In this document: piece after piece, positions 24,034 to 35,180 of the stretch
Layout: each line of letters begins with the position of its first letter
How positions within the stretch are numbered: position 1 is the stretch's first letter
Source: Cryptomeria japonica
Lineage: Eukaryota > Streptophyta > Pinopsida > Cupressales > Cupressaceae
Assembly: GCF_030272615.1 (NCBI RefSeq)
Contig: NC_081406.1
Location: 239,618,422-239,682,421, forward strand
Reading direction: 5' to 3'
Length of the DNA stretch: 64,000 bases
The notes under the pieces: model-generated
Seen by the model: only the letters and a program-made list of their open reading frames with translations
What the model was told of the DNA's origin: nothing
Databases searched by the model: none
Position numbers and translations under genes: made by a program

Positions 24034-24852
24034 CTATTTTGATAAAGAAGTAGCGAAATGAATGACCTTAGGGTTGTTAGGTGTACCCAAATTGATTTCT
24101 TCGGTCATTTCCACAAGCAATGTTGATTTATCCTGACTTGAAAGGGGTATGTCCATTCTTCCACCTTTGGGCGCCTCAGAGAGGTTTTCACCCACAGGCA
24201 CGTCTTTTATTTTTACTTTTGTATGATCAGAGAGTGCCTTATGGTTTTCACTCAAAGACCTACTCTTTTGATTTTCTACTTTTTCATTTCTTTTTTCATT
24301 TTGATGACTGGAAGATGGAGTTGACTCCCCAAAATATGCTATGGAATCTAGATCAATAGCAAATCTTACCTTATGATCACCTTGTGGCATGCCTTCCCAT
24401 AGTCCAAGGAATTCTGCCATTGCTTCGTCGTTTTGAAAACAATCCAATGTGAGTGGTTCTTGTTGGTCATGTTGGATAAGCTGGGGATAAATGAGGGGCA
24501 TGTCATCATTGGTTTTAAGGAGGGAGAGGGCCGAGATGGTAAAGATGTAAATGTCCATGGTATCACTGTCTGAACTACTCGCATCTAATTCCAAGCTTGG
24601 GTCCCAGAATGACTCTATCTAGGCGTTAGGACATGTTTTTGGAGGGGGAGTTATTTCATGTTTGTCTTCCATGGGCAAATCATCAGGGTCAAGGAAAACA
24701 TTGTCAAGGGCATAGGAGCTAGAAGAAAAAGAACTCCACTCCCATTCGTTGGAATCAGTTTCAGGTCGGGTATCCTTAGGTGTTGTTTCATCATTAGAGT
24801 CACACCCTTTTCCACACGTGGTCATTTTGGTAGACGAGGATCCAATTCGCAA
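24034..24852 (-). pseudogene. protease-RT linker of the Tat polyprotein
   Basis: The same frame continues through a hydrophilic, acidic region (DSDTMDIYIFTISALSLL; later EEINLGTPNNPKVIHFATSL, the usual approach to RT in this lineage). Stops lie at 24619 and 24034. No catalytic motif is expected here. Confidence 0.75.
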
Positions 24853-24882
24853 TGGTACAAAACCTAACCCTATAGTTGGAGG

Positions 24883-25698
24883 TTACATCTTGGGTATAAT
24901 AGGTTCTAGCCTTCCTTTCTTGTCAGGGCCTAAGCCACTACAGCTGTCATATCCTTTCTTTTGCAGCATAGTAAATCCTTTGCCATATCGCTCCACTGAC
25001 AACCTGACAGGTGGTGTCTCAGTAGGGTCCTTATAAAGACAGTCTATGACATCATCATCCAAAGTTTCTTTGTCAAGTTCACCCCATCTTGTAAATGTAG
25101 TGGGGGGCTGATATTGGATAACTACCTTAGGTTCCTTTTGCAACAAATGTGGTTTGCCATATGATTTTGGAGATATTGGTAAATTCCCAATGAGGAATGT
25201 TTGAGCCATTGAATACTCTCCACATCCTTGGTCTTGTATCTTCAATTTTCCTTTGACAATATCTAACAATTCATTAGGATCCACATAACTATGTGATTTG
25301 GCTTCTCTATTGACTGGGACTTGTTGCTGCGTAGAATCCTTTAGGGCAGCACAAAATTGAAATGGATTAGGATCTCCTGGAACTGTTATCTCAGTTCCAT
25401 TGTAAGGATATTTTAAACATTGATGATAAGTGGATGGAATTGCTTTCATTGCGTGGATCCACGGATGGCCAAGAATCATATTGTAAGGGAGATCGAGGTC
25501 TAGGACCTACAGGAATGTGTTTTCTGTTACTGGACCTACTCTGATAGGCAATGTAATTATCCCTTTAGATGGGCGCTCAACATCATCATATGCTTTGATT
25601 GTTATTCTTTTAGAAGAATCAATATCCTTTTCTGTATAACCAAGACCAATGACCACTCTCAAGGTACAGATGTTAAGACCTGCTCCGCCATCTATCAA
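24883..25698 (-). pseudogene. Tat aspartic protease with C-terminal G-patch
   Basis: The protease starts near 25698 with MIDGGAGLNICTLRVVIGLG (active-site-like D-G-G, family form VDGGSxxN). It continues through ITIKAYDDVERPSKGIITLP and, after a stop at 25507, MILGHPWIHAMKAIPSTYHQ, the conserved LGxPWxHxxxAxPSTxHQ block of Tat proteases. The end carries a G-patch-like segment (YGKGFTMLQKKGYDSCSGLG, then PDKKGRLEPI). G-patches are glycine-rich nucleic-acid-binding modules also found after retroviral proteases. A stop at 24883 ends the block. Confidence 0.85.
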
Positions 25699-25704
25699 GA
25701 CTCG

Positions 25705-28700
25705 TCAGATTTTGCAATTATGGACAAAGACTTCAAGATGTAAAGGATCATTATGAGGGAGCTTATTAGGTGAAATATCATTATCAGAAAATGCAACGTG
25801 TTGGGAAATAGCTAGATGTCCTATTCGGGCTTGAAACTGGTCAACATCAATGTCTGTTAGGATAGTGGACTCAATTGAAGCTTTATCTAGGACTACGTGA
25901 TGCATGGGGGACATTTTCAATAGTTCAAGGATTGATATTTGTGCAGGTGTCTTTCCCAGATGATCTAGGAGATTATACTGACCCACAGGGGTTGATTTAG
26001 GAGGAACAGTAGGAGCTCCTTTCAAGACTATTTTGGATCGATGAGTGGTGACCGCGTAAGAAGGATCTTGTTCCTTTATTCTTAGAGTGGAAACATACTT
26101 TTCCAAAAGTATGTTTCCATGACCTTGACCTTTAAAAGTATGCTCAAAGACATCGGTAGGATAAGGACATGGAAAAAGAGATGAAACTAAGGCAAGGATT
26201 TATGCAAAGGATTGGACCAAAGGGATCGAAGGATGGAAAATATGAATTGGATAATGGATAGGGTATTGGAAGAACTGTGCTTGAGTGGATAGAAATGTTG
26301 GCAAGATTGACATTGGCACACACCTTGAGGGGTGATGGACTGATGGAGGAAAAGTGGGCTTTGGATATGGAGATTTTGATCAAGGAATAGCTAGGGATTT
26401 GTGGACATAAGGACCCAAAATAGATGATGAAGGTGATGGAGGAACAAATTTGAGAGGGTTGGATGGAGGAATAGCAACTTTGGATGCCAAGTTGGATTTT
26501 TCTTTAGGCTTTTGTGCTTCAAGGAGCCGTTTAGGGATCCACATGGTTTTTGATTTTTCATGCTTTTGTGGTTCCTTGGAGTGCATTGCTAACACAAGGG
26601 ATTTAGGAACCTATATATATTTTGACTTTTCTTTATTTTGCTCAGTGGGCCTTTGTGACCTTTTGGATTTTTCTTTTTCTTTATAGATCATATTGTTCTT
26701 TGTTTTGACATGTCGATTATATTGGACATGTTGATCCTTGAATACATGTGGATTGCTAGACTTATGATGTTTATACTTGGCATCCAAATTGCTTGGAGGG
26801 GGAAAGGAATGCATGGATGGATATGAATGAAATGGAGTTCTTTTGGATTGGTGAAATTGACTCAAGGATGTGTGCCTTTGTTGACCTTGCATAGAGGATG
26901 AAGGGATATAAGGACCTAAGATGGATGGAAGGGATGATGGGGAAGGTGTATGTTTTGATTTTGATGGAGGGATACCAACGTCTTGAGGAATTTCACTGAG
27001 GCCATGACCCTTAATATTTTCTTTAACATGAAGGGATGCTTGCTTATGAAGGTCTACCCCTTTTCCTTTATGAATATCTTGACTTGTAGGATACTCTTTT
27101 CTTTGGGAAGAAGACACAAGTCCATTATTAGGTGGATATGATATGAGAGAAATAATGAGATCATGAAGTGGATCGGATTGCACCAAAGTGGAAGAACCCA
27201 TTATGCATGTCGATGGTTCATGAACATCTTGCACTATGTTAGACTCATGAGGGGGATTAGGATTGTGTAGCGGACATGGTTCAATGACAGGCTCTTCAAG
27301 AGATGGAATGGGAGAAATAATGGGATCATCAAAAGAAATGCGCTCTTGGAGTGGATATGCTGGATTAGGACATGGAGATCGAGGAACAAGTGGATCTTGT
27401 GGAGGATTTGAAGGAATGATAGGGTCTTGTGTTGGAAATGAATTTGGAAGGATACTTTGATCTTGACAAGGAGGAAGATCATTGGATTCCTCTTTAAAGG
27501 TGCTTTACTCTTGACTTTTAATGGAATCATCAGAAAAGATGGAAGGGATATCTTGATCTTTCTTAGGAAGTGGAATGTCAATGGGATTTGAAAGGACACT
27601 GTGTTCATAAAATGGAAGGGGATCATTTGGGATTGGATGAACTGGGATATCTTGATCTTGCTCGGGGAATGGAGTGTCAATAGGGCTTTGGATAGGATGG
27701 ACAAGAATAGGGGAATCATCATGAGCATCTGGGAACATGGGGTCCTAGTCAACAATTGGATGGGATGATAAGGTTTCAGGATCTTGATCTTGACTTTTTT
27801 TAAGACACGTTTCTTCATGCTCTAAATTATCCTCTTGACATGGGGTTGAACTATGGATATGCATGGGGGATTCTAACAAGGGATCAATGTTTTGGCATGA
27901 AGGAAATGCACTTTGAAAATTTGTGATGGATTCTGGCAAGGAATCAATGCTTGAACATGAGGAAGAGGGACTTTGAATGGGGTCCTCTAAAATAGGTAAT
28001 GGCAATAAAGTGCATGGTGGCATTGGGTCTTGTATTTCTGAAACATGACAAGGATGTGCATCATGAATTGGATTATCTTGGCAATTAATTATGGATAGAT
28101 CTTGGATAATTGCATCCTTGGGTGTATTGTTTGATGAGGACAACATGGAAGGTCTTTGGGAAACTTCTAAAGGTGTAGGGATAGATGCCACTGGAGAGTC
28201 AATTTGTTTGTGGGGGGATGAGGCATTACTAGACATAGTTGTATTATCTTGATCTTCCTCAAAGAACTCACTTGGTAGTTTCCTTAAGATCCTTGCAATA
28301 AGGCCACCTTTCTTTCGAGGTTTTGACATAGTTGTAGCTGGAATTTGAACTTGTTTGGCAAGGAGTTGGTTTTGGTCTGATGTCATGTTTTGATTTTGAA
28401 CTAGATGTTGATCAAATTGGTTTGATATGTTCAAAATTTGGCTTGGTGCATGTTGCAACCTTTGTTTTTGAATGTTTGGTTGTGGTTCTTGACATTGATA
28501 TGTTGATTGAACTTGCTGATATTCCACCATTGGTTGAACTATTTATGGACATTGTATAGTTGGTTGGACATATTGTTGAAATTGGACCATTGGTTGTATA
28601 TGTTGGACCATTGGTTGTGTCTGTTGGAAATGTTTGAACTGTTGAACAATTGGTTGTGATGGTTGAAAATCTGATTGATAGTAAACACCTTCTTGTTCTT

Positions 28701-29097
28701 GTTGTGAAGGCACATAATGTTGTTGTCCCTTTTCTTGAAATTGTTTCATCATCTCTATTTGTGAGAGGAGAGCTGGTATGTTTGATCGTTCAATAAGAGA
28801 TCTTACATCAATTGGCTCAATTTTTGGATTTCGACTTGGAAATTTTTGAAGCATTTTGGACATTTGTGATCTATTCTTTTCAATATTTTTCACTCTTTGT
28901 TCCAATATCTCCTTTTCTTCAGCTAGTTTCTCCTCTAGTTTTTGTATTTTGAGACTTGTTTCATCATAAAAAGTTTGATCAATGTTGCTTTGTTGTTGGG
29001 TTGGATGGAATTGTGATTGCATTGTCGGTTGATATGTCAAACTTTGTTGCATCATTGGTGCTTGGAACCTTGTTTCAATAGACATGTCACTATGCAA
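25705..29097 (-). pseudogene. Gln/Pro/Ser-rich ORF in the gag position of the Tat element
   Basis: The frame opens at ATG 29097 (MHSDMSIETRFQ) and stays in register to the protease, with stops at 28543, 27745, 27505, 26611, 26380 and 25705. The N-terminus is Gln-rich and holds a coiled-coil-like stretch (KIQKLEEKLAEEKEILEQRV). The middle is low complexity with Asp/Pro repeats (DQDIP recurs). The end (26106-25705) is more ordered and leads into protease. I see no CCHC zinc knuckle and no retrotransposon gag capsid motif. At least one stop is CAA to TAA and another fits CAG to TAG. It may be a strongly diverged gag or a replacement. Function unknown. Confidence 0.65.
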
Positions 29098-30999
29098 TGT
29101 TTTTGGGATTTTTGATTTTAAAAGGATGATGTATGATATGCAACTAAATGCAACCTAAATAGATGAAAATGCAATCTATGGCAAGAATGCAACCTATGTT
29201 TTTGTTGTTTTTCGAGATTTTGACAAACCTTTTGGAATGCAATTCTAAAAATGAGACCCTTAGGAAATTGAAATGATGTCTAGACCTCAAAGGACAAAAG
29301 GACCAAGTGACAAAAGGACAAAATGACAATGTCTCCCCTATATGCTTGGCTACTAAGCTAGGTTTGACCAAATGACAGTGATCACAAAAAGATAAAAGTT
29401 TGATAAGGTCTAGACTTCCTAACAATGACTTAGGGTTTATCAAAGATTTGCATTACTCAAGTATGACAAAACCTAGTTTTGACAATATATGCAAAGGGAT
29501 AATTACTATGAAAATGACCCTAATATGATATGATAATGACCTAAGCTTAATGAAGAGACCTAGGGTATGCAAATGTGACCTAATGTTATGAGGACAAGGA
29601 TGCAAATGCAAATATATGACTATGTCAACCTAAAGCAAAACCTAAGGTTGAATTATTACTCTAATGCAAGAGGACACACGCAAATGGATAACCCTTATTG
29701 ATATGCAAAGGAGTATGACCTAGGTGAAACCTAACCTTGGTAGTTGACAATGAATTTGTAAAATGCAAACCTAGGATGAACCTGAATCTAAGTGACATGA
29801 ATGTTGAGACAAGATTTTTGAAAAATGTTTGACAACCATGTTTGAAGGTGTTTTGAACTTTGTTGAATGAAATATTCTTGTGTTTAACCTTGTTTTGAAT
29901 CAATTTGTCTTGTTTTTGAAATGAGACACAACTCAACTTTTGACAAGTAAAGAAGACAAGATATTTTAACTTAGACTCAAGACAATCATGCTCATTCACA
30001 CATTTCTTATGGTAGGCAAGGATAGTAGGTACTTGAGAGGTAGACTCGTTATGAGATTCAAGGAGAATACATAGATGCTTGACCCCACGGGCTCCCCTCC
30101 ATGGCACTCACTTCTCAGGGAAACCAAGCATCAGTCCCCATGGAAATCTCCCCATGGCGAACTTAGTATCTATTCCAAGTATCCGAACTCCTCCTTCTCA
30201 AGCAACTAGAAGGATTTTGGCCTCTAAATACAAGGTGTTTAATAAGGATTTCTATTAAGCGTTACTCCTTGGTGTCACGCAAGCATGATTGAGACATTAA
30301 GCCCACCAAGATACCAAACAAATGTAGTCACGCAAACATGATTTAGACCTTGAGGCCCTACTTAGATGTTGATATGAGAAAGAGTCAAAGGGTCAGCAGT
30401 TCCCGAGTAACTGCAATTCCCACGTAACTCTTCCTTCAAAGCTTTCGCTCATCGGGTATTTATTTATAGTGAGTTAGAATGCCAAGTTATTCTAGCCGTA
30501 CTCACTTTGGGTTGTTCCCTTCTCACGATTGTCACTTGCTTGTAAAAGCAAATGGTCGGGAAGGCAGGCCCTCTAAAGGTAACACATAATCAAAACATGA
30601 GAATGGTATCAAAGATCTGGATTTCTGATCACCCTAAGAAGGATGAGAGCATACTCTCCTACTCCAATGTCAAACTCAACAATCAAAGCAAACACACGTT
30701 CATTCCATCCTACTTAGCAATCAAAACTAGGTGCCTAATTATGAATTACAAACACAAGGTTTAGTTGGAGTATAAGGCAACCTACAAAACCACGAAGTCA
30801 GAAGTTTGATTTGTTTAGTCTTTGACTATCGAACCTGCATAAAATGTGTTAGTAGTTTCATTTGTTGTCTTTGTCATGCGTAATGCCAAGGTTCTGCACA
30901 AAGAATTAGTACCAAAGAAAAACCAAAAAGCAGAAATAGAATGCAAAACAAATCAATTTGCAAGTAAAAACACTGCTTTTTACCTCTATTTCTGGCCTT
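29098..30999 (-). other. Tat 5' leader
   Basis: About 1.9 kb between the first ATG and the repeat near the primer site. It holds short purine-rich repeats (GGACAAAAGGAC-type, 29285-29330) and no recognisable ORF product on either strand. Confidence 0.65.
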
Positions 31000-31155
31000 A
31001 CACAGGCGCAAAATGTCTCACACAGACACAGAATGCAATAACACAGGTGCAGAAAACTCCAACATAGGCGCAGATCCCTTTGACACAGGTGCAAAATTCC
31101 TTGACACAGGCACAAAATGCTCGACACAGGCGCATAACTCTCCTACATAGGTGCA
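31000..31155. repeat. 21-bp tandem repeat, eight units, in the Tat leader
   Basis: The core ACA(C/T)AG(G/A)(C/T)(G/A)CA starts at 31000, 31020, 31041, 31062, 31083, 31104, 31124 and 31145, a spacing of 20 or 21 bp throughout. It lies about 100 bp from the primer-binding site. Confidence 0.88.
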
Positions 31156-31248
31156 GAAGTGCCCAGAAAGGCCTGCATTACCCTGTTTCTTGGGTTTTTG
31201 ACCTACAAATCATCTCAAAAGAACTCAAAAGCATGGTTAGGGGGTTAG

Positions 31249-31266
31249 TTCACATTAGGTTCACCA
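31249..31266 (-). promoter_or_regulatory. putative primer-binding site of the Tat element
   Basis: On the minus strand TGGTGAACCTAATGTG begins 5 nt inside the 5' LTR. TGG matches the CCA end of a tRNA. The specific tRNA was not identified. Confidence 0.55.
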
Positions 31267-31271
31267 ATTAA

Positions 31272-32689
31272 TGTAGATAGGAAATGTGGAAATCATCAAA
31301 GCAATAGCAATATTAGTCTAGCTCAATCACGAAAGCTCAAATGCAATGACAACAATCCTAAAAACATTCAATAGAGAAAGGGAAATACAACATTCAAATG
31401 CAAATGCAAACCAATGCAAACGTGAATGTCTCCTCCAGAAATCTTCACTGTCCTTCTTTCTCCTTCAAATTGCTTTGTTTGTGGATCTCAACTTCAAGTG
31501 CATAAACCTAATGTGAAAGCAAGATTGACAAGTAGCACAAGAATACTAGAAGCGTGATTGATTCGACCAGGGACTTTGATTGAAGAAATTCATCAAATTT
31601 ATAGATAAATTGGAGAAAAGACCAGATTAGCATGACATTGATATTAGAGGCAATTAATTTCAAAAATGGCACAATTGAGTGGAAAGAAGAAGGTTATGAC
31701 ACCTTCTATGTCATGAACTATGACATATTGTCAATGCAAAGGTTAGAGAACTAGAATCTTATGACATCTTGCTATGCCAAAAGTATGACGCATGAGAAAT
31801 TCATGCTTCCACCGAAGCACAAAAATAGGGAGAAACTAGAGAGAAATTAATTAGGTGGAAATTGAAATTAGGAAATTAGAAAATTAGAAATATTGAGGAA
31901 ATTAGGAACTAGGTGAATTAATTAACAATTTTTCATTCATCAATTAATTCACACAAAGAGAGGGAATTAATTACCCAATTAAATAAATATTTAATTGTGA
32001 CAAGAAGACTTAGGATAAATAAATAAATTGTTTAACCTAGAGGAAAAATGCCAAACAAGATTAAATGAATAAATCATGAAACCCTAGAAGATAAATTAGA
32101 AATGCAAGGACGACAATTAGGTCAAATCGATCGCAAAATGACATAAATGACAATGATTGATGACAAAATAGATTGCAAAAATGACGAGATTGAAAATGAC
32201 CACGATCGATGACAAATCGATCGCAAGATGACAAGATTGAAAACAACAACGATCGATGACAAATCGATCGCATGATGATAAGACTGAAAATGACAACGAT
32301 CGATGACAAATCGATCGCATGATGACAAGATTGAAAAGAGGACAATGATCGACGATCGATGACAAATCGATCGCAAAATGACAAGATTGATAAGAGGACA
32401 AAACCCTAATTAGGATTGACGATGTCCAAAATGATAACAAATGAGCATGCTCATTGATGCGACGGGATAAGATTGACCAAAATCATGACTAAAGAATGTT
32501 GTTGACAAGACCAAACTCGAAAGTGAGATAAATGAAGAATGTAGAAGAAGGACTCGATGCTTGCAAATGATAAAAACCAAGTACGCAACATAGGAGAAAT
32601 GTTAATGCGATGCAAAAACCCTAAAATAAGGCAATGCGCAAATGTTAAAGTATGATTCCGCAAGCATTGACCATTTTTAGACGTCTACA
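31272..32689 (-). repeat. 5' LTR of the Tat element
   Basis: Partner of the LTR at 15014. It has the same ends and the same 47-bp repeat block (about 32148-32400). More CGATCG sites are preserved here than in the partner. Confidence 0.93.
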
Positions 32690-32694
32690 CTAAC

Positions 32695-33040
32695 AATGAA
32701 TATGAGTTTGAAGCATTAGTTTTGGGTTTGAAAGTATATAAAGAGAAAAATTTGGGTGCGGTTGACATTAAGGGGTATTCTCAGACTTTTTTGTAGGCTA
32801 TAATGCATGGGGATACTCCCAATTGGAAACTATGAAATCTTTTGAAGATAGTTAAGGAGATTCTTTTTGATATGGGAGACTTCACAATCACCCATACTTA
32901 CTGTGAAGCAAATAAGGCAATGGATTTAGTGGCAAATGTGGGGGTTGGTCAGGACACTTCAGTATGGATCGGTCTACAAGATATTTTGGATAAGGAAAAC
33001 ATTGCAGGGATCAGTAGGGGCGAAAACCTAGGCCAGGATT
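32695..33040 (+). pseudogene. LINE ORF2, segment 4: RNase H end
   Basis: The frame resumes after the CTAAC duplication with NEYEFEALVLGLKVY. This is the (T/S)NNExExxAL block of the C-terminal RNase H, preceded by SN from segment 3. Then come VDIKGYSQTF, where the catalytic Asp of the usual GDS is Tyr-replaced (GYS), ITHTYCEANKAMDLVANVG (family HVxREANxxADxLAxxG) and a short tail ending at a TGA near 33041. Two internal stops (about 32795 and 32836) are present. The likely LINE 3' UTR follows, but no poly-A tail is seen. Confidence 0.85.
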
Positions 33041-34319
33041 GATCAGGCTTAATCTTTATTAGATTCTTCGTCAGGGAAAAACAAGCTTTGATATTTATGA
33101 GATTCTTACAAGCCCCTTGGGGAAAGTTTTGTAGTCACATTTCTAATGTCCACGATCTCAAGTGTGTATTGCATATCCGTTGCCACAAACCCACTCTATT
33201 TCTTATCTTTTAGGGTTCACGCAAGGAGCTTAAACTATCAGATGTGTCAGGTGCAGATTCATTATAGGGGGTTTGGAGTACATTCTAGATAGCTTAGAGT
33301 GCATTATACATAAGAGTATTGAAAATGTATCTAGGGTTGCAGATCAGATCAAATCTAGTTTATTATTGTAGTGGGTCGGAATCCATTTCTAAAAGACAAG
33401 CTGTCTAAGCACGAATTTGTTATTTAGTGTGTCTACCATTAATTTTGATTCCACTCTAATAAATTTGTTTTTACAACTCTCAAATAAGATGATTCCCAAA
33501 ATGAAATGTATGTATGCAAATATTTGTAAAGGAAAGTATGACATGTAGAATCATAAACATTTAAGAAACTTTATTCAATTTTATTTTTTTAATAATTCAC
33601 AAGTATACATAGTCAGATTTTATTTCACTTCTACCATTAATTTCAATTTTATTCCAATTTAAATATTGTAATTATGAAATTTCCATAGTCCATAATGATG
33701 TTGTTTTATGCTTCTAGATTTGACTATGCAGTTTATTATGCTGCATAAAACAACAATAAATAAGAATAAAAGTTATGAAGGACAATTTAAATCTAGAAGC
33801 ATAAAATGACAATTTAAATATTATTAAAATAATTATTAAATAAGAATAATACCTAAAATGAAATGTATGCATGCTAATATTTATGAAGGACAACATTTAA
33901 TGGAAGAAACATAAACTCATATCGATCATTTTATTCAATTTTATTATATTAATAGCTCTCAAATATGCATATAGTTAAATCTACAATTGATGTTTGAACT
34001 ATGGAATGTGCAATGTATAATATAACTTCTATAAATAAACATTTGAGGGTGATTGTTGAAGAAAGTGAATAGAATTGAATTCTTGGAGGAAATTTGTATT
34101 AGACATAGCTAAAAATTACTGTGAGAAGTCATATGAAATCAAATTTGGATGGTACATATCATTTTGATTTGAGAGAAGATGTATTAGGATTGGAATGTGG
34201 TCATCAATATTAATTAATGGTTTTCATAATTTGAAATCTTTTTTTTTCAGTATTTATAAGTTTCTTTTGAGAGGTGATGTAAGAATTTTTACATTTGGTT
34301 GTGTCTTAATAGGTAGGAA
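33041..34319. other. AT-rich sequence with a degenerate local duplication
   Basis: No gene is visible. Roughly 33480-33600 and 33840-33960 are diverged copies of each other: both hold CAAAATGAAATGTATG- or CTAAAATGAAATGTATG-type text and later a TTTATTCAATTTTATT block. Confidence 0.6.
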
Positions 34320-35180
34320 TATTAAAATTGGGTTGTATTATTATCTTTCTTTTATCCATTCTCTTATTTTTCCACAGATTTTAATTTAATAGTCTTAGGT
34401 ATCTATTTTTTCATTTGGTGTCTTTTCTTCTTAACCTACTAGGGAGTTATTTGATCTTTTGATTTCTTTTGTATTTTTTATTTTTTTCATCTTTTCTTCC
34501 TCGTGCTTACTTCTTCCTTTCACTTCTTTTAATTTAGTCCCTGGTCTACAATTATCATACATCTTTGAACTCTCTTTCACTATTATGATGGATGACAAAG
34601 TGTGATTTGAAACATCGATGTTAAAAATCTCAGGCACAATCAAACCTAGAAATAATTAATGAATATTTTCATAGTTATTGAAATATTATAGCATTAATGT
34701 ATGTTTGTTTCCATATTATAAATGAAATTTGAAAAAAAATGACAATTTTATACTTATTGTTGGAATCGCTTCCCGTTGCACCAAAAGCTCAAACTCTTAA
34801 CACCCAATACAAACACCATATTTAACATGATCCATGGGAGGTAGTTAAGCCATGTCACGATTCTTCAAGGAGGTGTTAACCACCAAGTCAACAATGTCCC
34901 CCTCAGCACTAAATGAGCCTTCAGTACCCACTGAAAGGAGACTTAAACCCATGACCCAAGGCTCTGATACCAGTTGTTGGAATCATTTTCCATTGCACCA
35001 AAAGCTCAGACTATCAATACTAGATACAAACATCAGATTTAATCCGACCTATGGGAGGTGGTTAAGCCATGCCACAAGTCCCCAAGGAGGTCCTGACCAC
35101 CAAGTCAACACTTATAACTAATTCTTATATTATCAAATAGTAAGGCCTAGATTGTCAATTCCTTTCCTATGATACATACT
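34320..35180. repeat. diverged duplicate, copy 1 (with TRIM inserted)
   Basis: From about 34320 the sequence matches 36000-36435 plus 38107-38225. Shared blocks include TTTTAGGTATC-type text, a GAAACAT(C/T)GATGTTAAAAAT block and GACAATTTTATACTTATAAC. Here it is interrupted at 34758 by the TRIM; the other copy is empty at that site. Confidence 0.75.
34758..35110 (-). mobile_element. TRIM (miniature LTR retrotransposon), 353 bp
   Basis: Two 136-bp LTRs (34758-34893 and 34975-35110), both TGTTGGAATC at the left end and AAGTCAACA at the right end, flank an 81-bp interior. On the minus strand the interior starts with CTGGTATCAGAG (plus-strand positions 34962-34973), the tRNA-iMet primer site, right beside the LTR. 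So the element lies on the minus strand. A purine-rich stretch is not obvious on the other side. Exact CTTAT duplications (34753-34757, 35111-35115) flank it. The size is near that reported for the smallest known LTR elements (SMARTs). It has no coding capacity and must be mobilised in trans. Confidence 0.92.

Larger units (their letters stand above)
15014..32689 (-). mobile_element. Ty3/gypsy Tat-lineage retrotransposon, 17.7 kb, with antisense PMD ORF
   Basis: LTRs of 1434 bp (15014-16447) and 1418 bp (31272-32689) share ends TGTAGATAGG and ACGTCTACA, and exact CTAAC duplications flank the element (15009-15013, 32690-32694). Transcription runs on the minus strand: 5' LTR, primer site, leader with a 21-bp repeat, Gln/Pro-rich ORF, protease with G-patch, RT, RNase H, second (archaeal-type) RNase H, integrase, a long 3' region with a plus-strand PMD ORF, polypurine tract, 3' LTR. 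The second RNase H places it in the Tat (Ogre/Retand) lineage. The LTRs look roughly 95 percent identical by eye. The host LINE frame is restored on its removal. Confidence 0.93.

Noticed and set aside
27234-27818. 194-codon minus-strand ORF in a second frame
   Set aside because: Alternate-frame reading of the low-complexity gag-position ORF; composition is Ile/Leu/Pro noise.
31000-31155. Possible CRISPR-like array
   Set aside because: Units are contiguous 21-bp repeats with no unique spacers, inside a plant retrotransposon leader.
32061-32440. Overlapping minus-strand ORFs rich in CHRS/DRFVIDR repeats
   Set aside because: They are produced by the 47-bp tandem repeat in the LTR, open in several frames at once.
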